From contig CAINUX010000043.1 in the NCBI GenBank assembly GCA_903853895.1, forward strand, positions 1-42,645: a DNA stretch of 42,645 bases, given 5' to 3'. Each line of letters starts with the position of its first letter. The stretch's first letter is position 1. This DNA comes from an uncultured beta proteobacterium (lineage in GTDB: Bacteria > Pseudomonadota > Gammaproteobacteria > Burkholderiales > Burkholderiaceae_C). Both the position numbers and the translations under genes were made by a program. Shown here piece by piece: positions 1-12,100 of this stretch. The notes under the pieces were generated by a model. It had not been told where the DNA came from and did no database searches. It saw nothing but the letters and a program-made list of their open reading frames with translations.

Positions 1-2173
<2,173 letters not shown>

Positions 2174-2202
2174 CGTGTTCTCCAGATTCGGGTGCGCGGC
2201 GC

Positions 2203-3552
2203 TCAGGCGCTTGTGATGTAGGCATGGATGGCGTGGGCCGATTGCTTGCCGTGCTCCACGGCCTCCACCGTCAGGTCCAGCCCGCCGGCACGGCAGTCGC
2301 CTCCGGCCCAAACGCCGCTCAGGTTGGTCTGGCCTTCTGCATCGGTAACCATGCGGCCACCGTCCAGCAGCAGCCCCGCCGCCGCCAGCACAGGGTTGCC
2401 CAGCTTCTGGCCGATGGCCTTGAGCACGGTGTCCGCTTCAAAGGTGATCTCGCGGCCGGTGGGCTGCAGCTTGCCATCGACCAGGGCCTGGTCGGCAAAA
2501 CGCACACCGGCCACATGGCCATCGCGGCCCAGGATCTCAACCGGTGCCAGCCACTGGTGCAGCACCACGCCGTTCGTTTGCGCCCACTCCTGCTCGGCTA
2601 TGGAGGCGGACATGGCCTCCATGCCGCGGCGGTACACCATGTGCACCACCTTGGCGCCCAGCAGCTTGCTTTGCACGGCGGCGTCCACCGCCGTCATGCC
2701 CCCGCCAATCACCACCACGCGCCGGCCTACCGGCAACGTGGACAGGTCCACGGTCTGGCGCAGTGTGGCGATGAAGTCCACCGCGTCTCCCACGCCGTTC
2801 AGCGTTTCGCCGGGTACGCCCAGCGCGTGCGTGGTGGACAGACCCAGCCCCAGAAATACGGCGTCATGGTCTTTGCGCAGAGTATCGAGTTGGGCTGCGG
2901 TTTCCAGCTTCCAGTTGCTGTGGACGGTGATGCCGCCCAGGTCCAACAACCATTGCACTTCACGCTGGGCAAAGTTGTCGGGCGTCTTGTAGCTGGCCAG
3001 GCCGTATTCGTTCAGACCACCGGCCTTGGGCTTGGCGTCAAAAACCGCCACGTCGTGGCCCTGGCGCGCCAGCGTGTACGCGCATGCCAGACCGGCAGGC
3101 CCGGCGCCGACCACGGCGATCGTCTTGCCGGTAGCGGAGGCGCGAGTGAAGATTTGCGGTTGATGGCTGTCCATCAGCGCGTCCACCGCGTAGCGCTGCA
3201 GACGGCCGATGGCGACTGGCGCGCCCTCTTGCGCGGCGCGCACACACACGGCCTCGCACAGGTTCTCCGTTGGGCAGACGCGGGCGCACATGCCGCCCAG
3301 CGGGTTGGACTCCAGAATGGTGCGGGCCGAACCGCGCAGGTTGTCATCTGCAATGCGCTTGATGAAGGACGGCACGTCGATGCTGGTTGGGCATGCCGTG
3401 GCGCAGGGCGCGTCATAGCAATAGAGGCAGCGTTCGGCCTCCAGCAGCGCCTGGGTGCGGGTCAGGCGTGGGCTGGCATCTGCAAAGTGCTGCGCGTAGT
3501 CGGCAGCACCCAGGCGGCCAGGACGGATGTCGGGTTGGTAAGCAGTAGACAC
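2203..3552 (-). CDS. preT: NAD-dependent dihydropyrimidine dehydrogenase, subunit PreT
   Basis: This is the NADH-oxidising flavoprotein partner of PreA, related to the glutamate synthase small subunit; it feeds electrons through FeS clusters to PreA. It has 449 residues. The N-terminal FeS region holds CLYCYDAPCATACP (about residues 42-55) and a second cysteine set, CARVCPTENLCEAVC. The FAD-binding motif is VGAGPAGLACA and the NAD-binding motif is VIGGGMTAVDAA. The start is a GTG at 3552 with AGGAG about eight bases upstream. It is first in the operon preT-preA-hydantoinase. The LysR gene upstream runs in the same direction 80 bp away and is a reasonable candidate regulator. Confidence 0.95.
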   Translation of the reverse strand: MSTAYQPDIRPGRLGAADYAQHFADASPRLTRTQALLEAERCLYCYDAPCATACPTSIDVPSFIKRIADDNLRGSARTILESNPLGGMCARVCPTENLCEAVCVRAAQEGAPVAIGRLQRYAVDALMDSHQPQIFTRASATGKTIAVVGAGPAGLACAYTLARQGHDVAVFDAKPKAGGLNEYGLASYKTPDNFAQREVQWLLDLGGITVHSNWKLETAAQLDTLRKDHDAVFLGLGLSTTHALGVPGETLNGVGDAVDFIATLRQTVDLSTLPVGRRVVVIGGGMTAVDAAVQSKLLGAKVVHMVYRRGMEAMSASIAEQEWAQTNGVVLHQWLAPVEILGRDGHVAGVRFADQALVDGKLQPTGREITFEADTVLKAIGQKLGNPVLAAAGLLLDGGRMVTDAEGQTNLSGVWAGGDCRAGGLDLTVEAVEHGKQSAHAIHAYITSA

Positions 3553-3575
3553 GCTAAAACTCCTGTATGAAAAAT

Positions 3576-3591
3576 CTGACCATTCAGTCAG
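3576..3591. promoter_or_regulatory. Small inverted repeat upstream of preT
   Basis: CTGAC and GTCAG flank six bases (CATTCA), about 25 bp upstream of the preT GTG codon. The position and symmetry fit an operator of a dimeric repressor in the 80-bp gap before the pyrimidine operon. No promoter hexamers are convincing, so this is a candidate only. Confidence 0.35.
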
Positions 3592-3632
3592 GTTCTTGCT
3601 GGAATGCTAGCAATTGTGGTGCCAATCTGTAT

Positions 3633-4529
3633 CTAGGGGTTTACACCGCCCAGCCAGTTGCGGAACAGGCCCAGGGCGGCGGGCTCGTCCTCCCGCAGCG
3701 GCGCCACAAGGTAATAGGCGCGCTCCCCGCGCAGCGGCTGGTCGCAGGCCACCACCAGGTCACCGCGGGCCAGCTCGGTCTCGATCAGCAGACGCGGAAC
3801 CAACGCCACGCCCAGACCATGGATGGCAGCGGCCGTGGTCATGGAGAACAGCTCATAGCGCGGACCCGACAGGGCATGGGGCGCTGCCACGCCCATGGCA
3901 TCAAACCACTGGCGCCAGCCAAAGGGACGGGTGCTTTGCTGTAGCAGCGGCAGAGCGGCCACCGCCTGCGGGCTGTGCGGCGCGCCGGGGCCCAGCAAGC
4001 CTGGCGCGCACACCGGCAGCACATCCTCAAACATCAGCAAGGTCGCGCGCGTGCCGGCCCAGTTGGCCACCTGCTCGGCGGTGCCGGCATACAGGGCGGC
4101 GTCGAAACCGGTATCAGCAAACAGGAAGGGGCGGGTACGGGTCTCGATGTGCACCACAATGTCGGGGTGTGCAGCCTGCAATTGGGGCAGACGGGGAATC
4201 AGCCAGCGCGTGGCAAAAGTTGGCACGGCCGCCAGATGCACGGCCCCTTGGGTGCCCTGTGTGGACATGGCGTTGAGCGTGTCACGCTCCAGCGCCAGCA
4301 GACGCTCCGCCACCTGCGCCGCGTATTCCCTGCCCCGCGGGGTCAGCGACACGCCATGGCGGGTACGCCGGAACAGGGCCTGGCCCAGATATTCTTCCAG
4401 CGCTGCCACCTGGCGGGACACCGCACTTTGCGTCAGGGCCAGTTCTTGCGCCGCGCGGGTGTAGCTTTCGTGGCGCGCAGCCGCCTCAAAACACAACAGG
4501 GTATGGGTGGCGGGGATTTTGCGGCGCAT
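3633..4529 (-). CDS. LysR-family transcriptional regulator (GcvA-like)
   Basis: This is a DNA-binding regulator of 298 residues. The N-terminal winged helix-turn-helix (about residues 6-63) contains SYTRAAQELALTQSAVSRQV and the typical FRRTRHGVSLTPRGREY wing. The substrate-binding half shows the GcvA-type pattern, with VPTFATRWLIPRLPQLQAAHP and HGLGVALVPRLLI. The start is the ATG at 4529; a TTG codon immediately precedes it. It lies between preT (same strand, downstream) and an orphan receiver gene (divergent). It could control the pyrimidine operon or the nearby glutaryl-CoA dehydrogenase, since LysR genes often sit next to gcdH. The sequence does not decide between them. Confidence 0.9.
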   Translation of the reverse strand: MRRKIPATHTLLCFEAAARHESYTRAAQELALTQSAVSRQVAALEEYLGQALFRRTRHGVSLTPRGREYAAQVAERLLALERDTLNAMSTQGTQGAVHLAAVPTFATRWLIPRLPQLQAAHPDIVVHIETRTRPFLFADTGFDAALYAGTAEQVANWAGTRATLLMFEDVLPVCAPGLLGPGAPHSPQAVAALPLLQQSTRPFGWRQWFDAMGVAAPHALSGPRYELFSMTTAAAIHGLGVALVPRLLIETELARGDLVVACDQPLRGERAYYLVAPLREDEPAALGLFRNWLGGVNP

Positions 4530-4636
4530 CAAGTGGCAGTGTACTGAGTCGGTTCGCCCACTTGGCGCAATGCGATACTTGGGCTGCAGCGCTCCGCTTT
4601 TCCCGCCGTTCCTTTTGGCAGTTTTGTATTGTTTCC

Positions 4637-5254
4637 ATGTCCGCCGTTAGTTTTCTGATTTGTGACCCCAGCCCCGCCCTGCAAACGTTCTCGCAGCAAT
4701 TGCTGGAAGCCTACGGATTTGACGCCGCGTCGATCAAGACCACGGGCAACCCCCAGGCCGCCGCCGAGATCGCCGCCTCACTCCGCCCCGACCTGCTGCT
4801 GACCGACTGGTTTGCCAAGGAATCGTTGTCCGGCATTGCCTTGCACCGGGCGATCCTGGCCAGCAGCCCCGGCTGTCGCCTGGCACTGCTGTCGCAAACC
4901 CAGGGACCGAACCAAATGGAAGAGGCCAGAGAAGCCGGCGCCCTGTTTTTGTTGACCAAACCCTTTACGGCGGACGCCTTGCGAGGCGAAATGGCCAAGG
5001 CACTGGACCTGTTGGCACGTTCCCATTCCTCGATCGCCCAGCGGGTCAGCGCCCATGCCCTGGCGACGGTACAACCCAGACCTGCGGTCCAGATCCAATT
5101 GCCCCGCCTGCCGCAGTACAAACCCGGCGACCGGGTGGTGTACCAGAACCGCACGGAATCCGTCAAAAACGTGATCCTGCGCCGTGGCGAACTGGTGGTG
5201 CAGCTCGACGGCGTGCCCGGCATGGTCGAAGCCAGCAAGATCGCCCGGCTCTAG
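4637..5254 (+). CDS. Orphan response-regulator receiver protein with a C-terminal SH3-like tail
   Basis: The protein has 205 residues. The first ~125 resemble a CheY-type receiver: FLICDPSP at strand 1, the probable phospho-acceptor Asp in LLLTDWF, and the conserved lysine in LLTKPF. The usual acidic pair at strand 1 is reduced to one Asp. After a linker, residues about 155-205 form a small basic beta-rich segment ([13 protein letters not shown], then [17 protein letters not shown]) that looks SH3/KOW-like; I do not recognise the family. There is no DNA-binding or enzymatic output domain. The start at 4637 (MSAVSFLI) was chosen because the fold begins there; an upstream in-frame ATG at 4562 would add an unrelated leader. 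There is no partner kinase next door. Confidence 0.85.
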   Translation: MSAVSFLICDPSPALQTFSQQLLEAYGFDAASIKTTGNPQAAAEIAASLRPDLLLTDWFAKESLSGIALHRAILASSPGCRLALLSQTQGPNQMEEAREAGALFLLTKPFTADALRGEMAKALDLLARSHSSIAQRVSAHALATVQPRPAVQIQLPRLPQYKPGDRVVYQNRTESVKNVILRRGELVVQLDGVPGMVEASKIARL

Positions 5255-5382
5255 GACACACGGCGGGCACCGCCCCGCCAAATATGCTGCGCGCGCATAA
5301 CTGGATGACAAACAATCGTTTGTCGCCGCCTGCGTTCGGCACTACGATGCAGGGCAAACCAACGCAGACCCGAAAGAAACCC

Positions 5383-6573
5383 ATGGCCCACGCATCCTTC
5401 AACTGGCAAGACCCGTTCTTGCTCAATAGCCAACTCACCGACGACGAACGCATGGTGCGCGATGCCGCCGCCGCCTACTGCCAGGACAAGCTCCTGCCTC
5501 GCGTGACCCAGGCGTTTCGCGATGGCACGACCGACCCCGCCATCTTCCGCGAAATGGGTGAACTGGGCTTGCTAGGCCCCACCATCCCCGACATCTACGG
5601 CGGCCCAGGTTTGAACTACGTGTCCTACGGCCTGATCGCCCGCGAGGTGGAGCGTGTCGACAGCGGCTACCGCTCGATGATGAGCGTGCAAAGCTCACTG
5701 GTCATGGTGCCGATCTTTGAATTCGGCACCGAGGCACAGCGCCAGAAATACTTGCCCAGATTGGCGACCGGTGAATGGATTGGCTGCTTTGGCCTGACCG
5801 AGCCCGACCACGGCTCCGACCCCGGATCCATGGCGACACGCGCCCACAAGGTGGCCGGTGGCTACAAGCTCAGCGGCAGCAAGATGTGGATCAGCAACAG
5901 CCCGATTGCCGATGTGTTTGTGGTCTGGGCCAAGGAAGTGAGCGAGGGCGGCCAAGTCGGCCCGATCCGCGGCTTTGTGCTGGATAAAGGCATGGCAGGT
6001 TTGAGCGCACCCGCCATCCATGGCAAGGTGGGTCTGCGCGCCAGCATCACTGGCGAAATCGTCATGGACGGCGTGTTCTGCCCCGAAGAAAATGCATTCC
6101 CCGAGGTGCGCGGCCTCAAGGGCCCATTCACCTGCCTGAACAGCGCCCGCTACGGCATCGCCTGGGGCGCGCTAGGTGCCGCCGAAGACTGCTGGCTGCG
6201 CGCCCGCCAGTACACCATGGACCGCAAACAGTTCGGCCGCCCGTTGGCCGCCAACCAGTTGATCCAGAAGAAGCTGGCCGACATGCAGACCGAAATCGCA
6301 CTGGGCCTGCAGGGCTGCCTGCGGTTGGGTCGCATGAAGGACGAGGGCACGGACTCGGTGGAGATCACGTCGATCCTGAAGCGCAACTCCTGCGGCAAGT
6401 CGTTGGACATCGCCCGCCTGGCGCGGGACATGATGGGCGGCAATGGCATCTCGGATGAGTTTGGCGTGGCACGGCATCTGGTGAACCTGGAGGTGGTCAA
6501 CACCTATGAAGGGACGCATGACATCCATGCGCTGATCCTGGGACGGGCGCAGACGGGGATTGCGGCGTTCTAA
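5383..6573 (+). CDS. gcdH: Glutaryl-CoA dehydrogenase
   Basis: This FAD enzyme oxidises and decarboxylates glutaryl-CoA to crotonyl-CoA in lysine, tryptophan and glutarate breakdown. It has 396 residues, the family's normal length. The acyl-CoA dehydrogenase signatures are [19 protein letters not shown] and the C-terminal [17 protein letters not shown], whose Glu is the catalytic base; the [11 protein letters not shown] wording is diagnostic for this subfamily. The start is the ATG at 5383 ([11 protein letters not shown]), preceded by a GAAAG-type ribosome site; the frame stays open upstream but has no family similarity. The CoA-transferase 311 bp downstream probably supplies glutaryl-CoA. 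The intervening DNA contains two large hairpins. Confidence 0.96.
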   Translation: MAHASFNWQDPFLLNSQLTDDERMVRDAAAAYCQDKLLPRVTQAFRDGTTDPAIFREMGELGLLGPTIPDIYGGPGLNYVSYGLIAREVERVDSGYRSMMSVQSSLVMVPIFEFGTEAQRQKYLPRLATGEWIGCFGLTEPDHGSDPGSMATRAHKVAGGYKLSGSKMWISNSPIADVFVVWAKEVSEGGQVGPIRGFVLDKGMAGLSAPAIHGKVGLRASITGEIVMDGVFCPEENAFPEVRGLKGPFTCLNSARYGIAWGALGAAEDCWLRARQYTMDRKQFGRPLAANQLIQKKLADMQTEIALGLQGCLRLGRMKDEGTDSVEITSILKRNSCGKSLDIARLARDMMGGNGISDEFGVARHLVNLEVVNTYEGTHDIHALILGRAQTGIAAF

Positions 6574-6594
6574 CTTCTCGCCTACTTCATTGCT

Positions 6595-6676
6595 AGCTGG
6601 AATGGGGGTAAAGGCCTCTGCCTCATACTGTCCTGCTGGCCAGAAATCGGCGGAGACCTTTACCCCCATTCCAGCT
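6595..6676 (-). repeat. Long hairpin with conserved loop, element 1
   Basis: The arms 6595-6622 and 6649-6676 pair over 28 bp. The outer 20 bp are perfect (6595-6614 with 6657-6676), and the inner 8 bp have two transition mismatches. The 26-nt loop 6623-6648, read on the minus strand, is GATTT, CTGGCC, AGCAGGACAG, TATGA. It sits 21 bp after the gcdH stop. There is no T-tract, so it is not a classical terminator, though it could stall RNA decay. Its loop matches that of element 2 (6740-6815), which lies in the opposite orientation. Confidence 0.85.
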
Positions 6677-6739
6677 GCGATAGAGATTGGCACACGCGGC
6701 AATTTGAATTCCACGCCACAGACTCACACGCTACTGCTC

Positions 6740-6815
6740 GCCGGGTGGGGCACGGCTGGGGGCCGATTTGCTGGCCTGCAGGACAGATGAGGCCCCCAGC
6801 CTTGCCCCACCCGGC
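6740..6815 (+). repeat. Long hairpin with conserved loop, element 2
   Basis: The 25-bp arms 6740-6764 and 6791-6815 pair with a single mismatch. The 26-nt loop 6765-6790 reads GATTTG, CTGGCC, TGCAGGACAG, ATGA on the plus strand, nearly identical to the loop of element 1 read on the minus strand. The stems differ strongly in sequence between the two elements, yet each pairs internally. The element ends 69 bp before the CoA-transferase start. With element 1 it accounts for most of the 311-bp gene-free stretch 6574-6884; I see no open frame there that I believe. Confidence 0.85.
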
Positions 6816-6884
6816 AGGCACCAGCCCCGGTATGTGTGATCACACAAACTCTGCTGCTTCAAAAAAGTCAAAACGAAAGCAACC

Positions 6885-8135
6885 ATGACCGAAAAGCCCT
6901 CCGCCCTCCCCCACATCAAGGTCCTGGACCTCTCCAGGGTTCTGGCCGGGCCCTGGTGCACCCAGATGCTGGCCGACCTTGGCGCCGACGTCATCAAAGT
7001 GGAAAAACCAGGCGAAGGCGACGACACCCGCCACTGGGGCCCACCCTTCCTGCAGGACGCCCAGGGCAACAGCACGAAGCACGCCACCTACTTCACCGCC
7101 TGCAACCGCAACAAACGCTCCGTCACCATCGACATCGCCAAACCCGAAGGCCAGACACTGATTCGCCAGATGGCGTTGGAAAGCGACGTGCTGGTGGAAA
7201 ACTTCAAAGTCGGCGGTCTGGCCAAGTATGGACTGGACTATGCGAGCCTGAAGGCGCTGAACCCGCGTCTGATCTACTGCTCCATCACCGGCTTTGGCCA
7301 GGACGGGCCCTATGCCGAACGCGCGGGCTATGACCTGATGATCCAGGCCATGAGCGGCATGATGGACATCACCGGCCGGGCCGATGGCACACCCGGTGGC
7401 GGCCCGCAACGCGTGGGCGTGGCGCTGACCGATTTGTTCACTGGCGTATATGCCTGTAGTGCCATCCTGGCGGCCATCGAGGTGCGGCACCGCACCGGCG
7501 TGGGGCAGTTGATCGACATGGCCTTGCTCGATGTCGGCATGGCCATCCTGGCCAACCAGGCGGCCGGTTTTCTGAACACCGGCAAGGTACCGCAGCGCCA
7601 GGGCAACAGCCACCCCAGCCTGGCGCCCTACCAGGACTTTCCCACGGCAGACGGCGCCATGCTGTTGGCCATCGGCAACGACGGGCAGTTCGCCCGCTTT
7701 TGCGACGCCACGGGCCAAGCACAGTGGGCAGCCGACCCACGCTATGCCACCAACACCTTGCGGGTCGAAAACCGCGCCGTGCTGATTCCCGCCATCGAAG
7801 ACATCACCCGCCAACGCACCACGGCCCAGTGGATTGCGCTGCTGGAGCACAAGGCCGTGCCCTGCGGCCCCATCAACACGATAGGCCAGGCCTTTGCGGA
7901 TGAGCAGGTTGTGGCTAGAGGTCTTAAGCTAAATCAGCCGATAGCCCTCGAAACCATTGCACATACTGCTACTCATTCAATAGCAACGGTTGCCAGCCCC
8001 TTGCGTCTGATGGACACGCCTGCGGTGGTGCACCGGCCACCGCCCGCGCTCGGCGAGCACACGAACGAAGTGCTGGCCGGGCTGGGGCTGGACGATGCTG
8101 CCGTTGCAGCGCTACGGGATTTGGGTGTGGTGTAA
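6885..8135 (+). CDS. CaiB/BaiF family III CoA-transferase, probably glutarate-specific
   Basis: The enzyme moves CoA between carboxylic acids by a ping-pong mechanism through an aspartyl-CoA thioester. It has 416 residues and starts with the family hallmark IKVLDLSRVLAGPWCTQMLADLGADVIK in two overlapping parts. RLIYCSITGFGQDGPY and GYDLMIQAMSGMMDITG follow; Asp150 in the latter is the expected nucleophile. The gene directly follows gcdH, so succinyl-CoA:glutarate CoA-transferase is the best guess from context. Residues about 344-367 (around NQPIALETIAHTATHSIA) are encoded by a copy of a dispersed repeat and look like an in-frame insertion before the conserved VASPLRL. The DNA there is locally richer in A+T and its codon use differs from the rest of the gene. 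Confidence 0.9.
   Translation: MTEKPSALPHIKVLDLSRVLAGPWCTQMLADLGADVIKVEKPGEGDDTRHWGPPFLQDAQGNSTKHATYFTACNRNKRSVTIDIAKPEGQTLIRQMALESDVLVENFKVGGLAKYGLDYASLKALNPRLIYCSITGFGQDGPYAERAGYDLMIQAMSGMMDITGRADGTPGGGPQRVGVALTDLFTGVYACSAILAAIEVRHRTGVGQLIDMALLDVGMAILANQAAGFLNTGKVPQRQGNSHPSLAPYQDFPTADGAMLLAIGNDGQFARFCDATGQAQWAADPRYATNTLRVENRAVLIPAIEDITRQRTTAQWIALLEHKAVPCGPINTIGQAFADEQVVARGLKLNQPIALETIAHTATHSIATVASPLRLMDTPAVVHRPPPALGEHTNEVLAGLGLDDAAVAALRDLGVV
7914..7985 (-). repeat. Dispersed repeat, copy B, inside the CoA-transferase gene
   Basis: Read on the minus strand this gives TGCTATTGAATGAGTAGCAG, then TATGTGCAATGG, then CGAGGGCTAT, then GGCTGATTTAGCTTAAG. The order and spacing match the intergenic copies, mainly copy C. 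It is translated in the antisense sense as part of the CoA-transferase, without a stop codon and without breaking the frame. Confidence 0.7.
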
Positions 8136-8200
8136 GTCACGCAAGCACGCAGGCCATCCACGTTTACGCGGTGGTGGTCAGGCGCGGTTTTTAGGGTGTA

Positions 8201-9160
8201 ATGTGCAGACATTTCATCGGCACTGAACGGACCATGCACACCAAGGTCGAAACCGGCTTACCCTGCACTCAGCGCACGCGCCGTTCCGTGGTGCGGGCAG
8301 GCTTGGCGCATATGGCCGCCATAGCCGCTGTAGTGGCATTGCCGGCACAGGGTGAAGACCGATTCGTGGTTGCAGTACCCAGCGACGTACTGGAAGACTA
8401 TGTCAAGTTTCTCAATGGCCGCGAGGCGCTGACAGTCACTGACTTTGCTGGGGCATACACGCGCCGTGATGTCGTCGAGGTCGTGTTGCTCCAGCAGGCC
8501 CTGCACCGTGGCGGCTGGACCCGACGGTTGGAGTTAGAGCCGTTGCCCAACGTTGCCCGCATCCTGCGGGAGATTGAGTGGGCGCACGCCGCATGCAGTG
8601 GCACCAGCTTCTGGCGGGAAGACATACCCGCAACCAGCACCAGCTTCTACTTCAGCGACGCCACGGTCGAGCTGGGGCAGTTTGAAGCCGGCCTCTACAC
8701 CGTGGCCAACAACCGGCAGGCCATGGCCGCCAAATCGCTAGCCGATGTGCGACGCCTGCGGGCACTTTCCAACCGGGGCTGGATCGTGGATTGGCGCACA
8801 CTGGAGCAGTTGGGCATCGTGTACCTTCAGCATGTCGGGCAGTGGCCGTCCATGCCAAAAATGGTCGCTGGCGGGCGCGCAGACTTCTTGTTGGCCCCGT
8901 TTCAGGCAACCGTTGACCTGTCACTGCGCGTCGACACCATTCGGCTGGTGCCCATCCCCGGGCTCAAGATTGGGCTGCACGGAACACGGCATTTTTTGGT
9001 TTCCCGTCGCCACGCCCGATCCGCTGCCCTGCTCGATTGCCTGAATACCGGCTTGTCGGCGCTGCGCCAAAAGGGCGTGATCCGCCAAGCTTATGAGCAG
9101 TCCGGCTTCTTCAACACAAGGGTTACGCATTGGGCGACCCTGCGGGCGCCTGAACGTTAG
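8201..9160 (+). CDS. Periplasmic solute-binding-protein-like protein (SBP family 3 type)
   Basis: The protein has 319 residues from the ATG at 8201, or 308 from the ATG at 8234; the first has AGGGTG just upstream. An arginine-rich n-region (RTRRSVVR) and the hydrophobic stretch AAIAAVVALPAQG form a signal peptide ending near residue 51, so the mature protein is exported. The remaining ~265 residues resemble the bilobed extracellular solute-binding domain, with a predicted ligand lobe around FVVAVPSDVLEDY and a C-terminal helix KGVIRQAYEQSGFF. No permease or ATPase gene is nearby. It ends five bases before a hybrid histidine kinase, so a role as the periplasmic ligand sensor for that kinase is likely, but this is inference. 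Confidence 0.85.
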   Translation: MCRHFIGTERTMHTKVETGLPCTQRTRRSVVRAGLAHMAAIAAVVALPAQGEDRFVVAVPSDVLEDYVKFLNGREALTVTDFAGAYTRRDVVEVVLLQQALHRGGWTRRLELEPLPNVARILREIEWAHAACSGTSFWREDIPATSTSFYFSDATVELGQFEAGLYTVANNRQAMAAKSLADVRRLRALSNRGWIVDWRTLEQLGIVYLQHVGQWPSMPKMVAGGRADFLLAPFQATVDLSLRVDTIRLVPIPGLKIGLHGTRHFLVSRRHARSAALLDCLNTGLSALRQKGVIRQAYEQSGFFNTRVTHWATLRAPER

Positions 9161-9165
9161 CCAGC

Positions 9166-12100
9166 ATGAAGAAACCCTTCACTCCGGTGCGTCTTTTTTT
9201 CGAAGTTTGCGCGGCTATCGTTCTGGCGGAGACGCTGGTCATGCTCGCTCTGCCTGCATTGGCGCCCGGCTTGACGGGTCTGGCCGAAGGGCTGCTGGAT
9301 GTCACCCTGCTGATCCTGCTGGCGGGGCCCGCCATTTACTGGCGCTGCATGACGGCCCTGCGCCGGTCGCGCATGCCCGCCGCGGCGGGGCCGTCCCCAT
9401 CCGTCAAGACTCTGGGCCTCGGGGCCGCCATCAGCATGACGGCTGCCACGCAATTGCTGGGCCTGGCGATCACGGGAGCCTTGGTGGTATGGCTCAAGTT
9501 TGATCTGGACAAGGACGCCCAGATTCAGTTTGACCGCGGTACCGAGCGCATAGAGACCGAGGTGAAGCGCCGCGTCAACCACCCCTTGCTCGGGCTCAAG
9601 GGCGCCCGTGGCGCCTACGCGGCCAGCAACGACATCACGCGACTGGAGTTCCGGGCCTATGTTGAGTCGCGGGATTTGCCCCATGAGTTCCCGGGCATAC
9701 GGGGCTTTGGCTTCATCACCCGCGTGCAGCGCGGCGACCTGGACGCCTTTATTGCCCGTGAACGGGCGGACTTTGCGCCAGAATTTGAAGTCCGAACCAA
9801 GGGTGATGCGACCGACCTTTTTGTCGTCAAATACATTGAACCGATTGAGTTCAACCGGGCCGCCTTGGGTCTGGATCTGGGGCAAGAAGCGGTGCGCCGC
9901 GAAGGTATCGAACGCGCCATGAACACCGGCAAACCGGCGCTGACCGGAAAGATCGTGCTGCTGCAGGACGACAAACAGTCCCCCGGTTTTTTGTATATTC
10001 TGCCGGTCTACCGCAATGGAACGGAGCCCGTCACGCCAATGCAGCACCAGTCGGCGCTGGTCGGATTGTTGTACGCGCCCATGGTGGCCGCCGAATTGTT
10101 CGCCGGTCTGGTGGACGTGGCAGACCAGACGTTGCGCATCGAGGTGTTGGATGGCAGCACCTTGGCGCCAGAGAGCAGCCTGTTTGACTCGGGCAGCAAC
10201 GGCCCCACACCTGCGATGGAGTCACCGCAGAGCTACGATGGTGTACCGATGTTGTCGGTTGTACGTTTCGTTGCCGTGGGGGGGCAGACCTTGGGCTTGC
10301 GTATTAGCACTACGCCCGCATTCCACGCCATGCAGGACCGCTCCAGCCTGGCGCTAGCCAGCATCGTCGGCGCCCTGGCCAGCCTGTTTGCAGCCCTGAC
10401 CGTCTGGCTGCTCGCGGTGGGGCGTTTGCGGGCGCAGCGCCTGGCCGAGCGCATGACCGCCGATCTGGACCGACTGGCCCGGGTCGTGCAGCACACCACC
10501 AACGCCGTCACCATTGCCGACACCCGGATGCGCATCACCTGGGTCAACGAGGGCTTTACCCGCTTAACGGGGTATTCGCTGGACGAAGCCCGTGGTCGTA
10601 CGCCCGGCGAACTGCTGGGCAGTGGCAAGACCGATCCACAAATCATCCATAAGCTCTTGACCGCGGTGGACTTGGGCCAGTCGTGCCGCGTAGAAGTGTT
10701 GAACCGCGCCAAGGATGGCCACGAGTACTGGGTCGATACCGAAGTGCAGCCGACCCGCGACGTAGACGGTGTGCTGATCGGGTTTATGGAAATTGGCACC
10801 GATGTGACCGTGCAAAAGCAGACCCAAAAACGGCTGGAGGTGGCCATCCGGGAGTCGAGTACCCTGCTGTCCACGGTGGAACTGCACAACATCGTTTCCA
10901 TTACCGACCGCCAGGGAACCATCGTGGAGGCCAATGACGCGTTTTGCGATATCTCGGGTTACAGCCGCGAAGAACTGATCGGACAAAACCACCGCATCGT
11001 GAAATCCGGCATGCAGCCCGACCAGTTCTGGACGGATGTGTGGGCTGTCATTTCCACCGGTGCATCCTGGCGTGGCGATATTTGCAACCGCGCAAAAGAC
11101 GGGTCGCTGTACTGGGTGGACAGCATGATCGCCCCATTCATTGGAGACGATGGGTTGGTGGAGAAATACGTCTCCATGCGCACCGACATTACGGAGCGCA
11201 AAAACAATGAACGCCAACTGGCCGAGGTGACGGACCGCATGACGCTGGCCATCGAAGGCGGCAGCGACTGCCTGTGGGACTGGATGGACGTCAACCAGGA
11301 CGCCCAATGGTGGGCGCCCAACTATTACGTCTTGCTGGGCTACACCCCCGAAGAAGTCCCTCCGCTGGCCAGCAGCTACGTCGCGCTGCTGCATCCCGAT
11401 TCAGCCGCCATCAGCACGCAGGCTGGACTGGATGCATTTGCCGGACTGCGACCATTTGACATCGAGGTGCAACTCAAAACCAAAGACCGTGGCTACCGCT
11501 GGTTCCGCACACGGGCCAAGGTCTACTTGGATGCTAGCGGTCGGCCGGCCCGGATGTCGGGTGCGACCCAGGACATCCATGATCGCAAGGTCGCCGAGGC
11601 CCAGCTCAAGGAGGCATTGGTCCATGCCGAGCAGGCCAGCATCGCCAAGAGCCAGTTCGTGGCTAACATGAGCCACGAAATCCGCACCCCCATGAATGCC
11701 ATTTTGGGCATGCTCAAGCTGCTGCAGAACACCGATCTGACGGTACGCCAGCTGGACTATGCCGCCAAGACCGAAGGCGCCGCCCGCTCACTGCTGGGCC
11801 TGCTCAATGACGTTCTGGACTACTCCAAGGTCGAAGCCGGCAAGATGACGCTGGACCCACGGCCCTTCCGTCTGGACCGGCTGATGCGGGACCTGTCGGT
11901 AATTTTGTCCGCCAATGTGGGCGCCCGAAACATCGAGGTCCTGTTTGACGTCGACCCCGCAGTGCCCAAGTGCCTGTTTGGTGACGACATGCGCCTGCAG
12001 CAGGTGCTGATCAACCTGGGCGGCAATGCCATCAAGTTCACCAGTGCCGGTGAAGTTGTTTTGCACCTGCGCGTGGTGGAGCAGACGGCGCAGGACGTGC

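Noticed and set aside
2224-3570. A 448-codon open frame on the plus strand opposite preT
   Set aside because: It is antisense to the clearly coding preT and composed of Gly, His, Gln and Val-rich sequence without motifs.
5262-5279. GGCGGG/CCCGCC hairpin after the orphan receiver gene as a terminator
   Set aside because: The stem is short and no T-tract follows, so it cannot be called a terminator with any confidence.
6560-6790. Short open frames across the two hairpins between gcdH and the CoA-transferase gene
   Set aside because: Both strands give similar peptides only because the DNA is an inverted repeat. There is no ribosome site or protein similarity.
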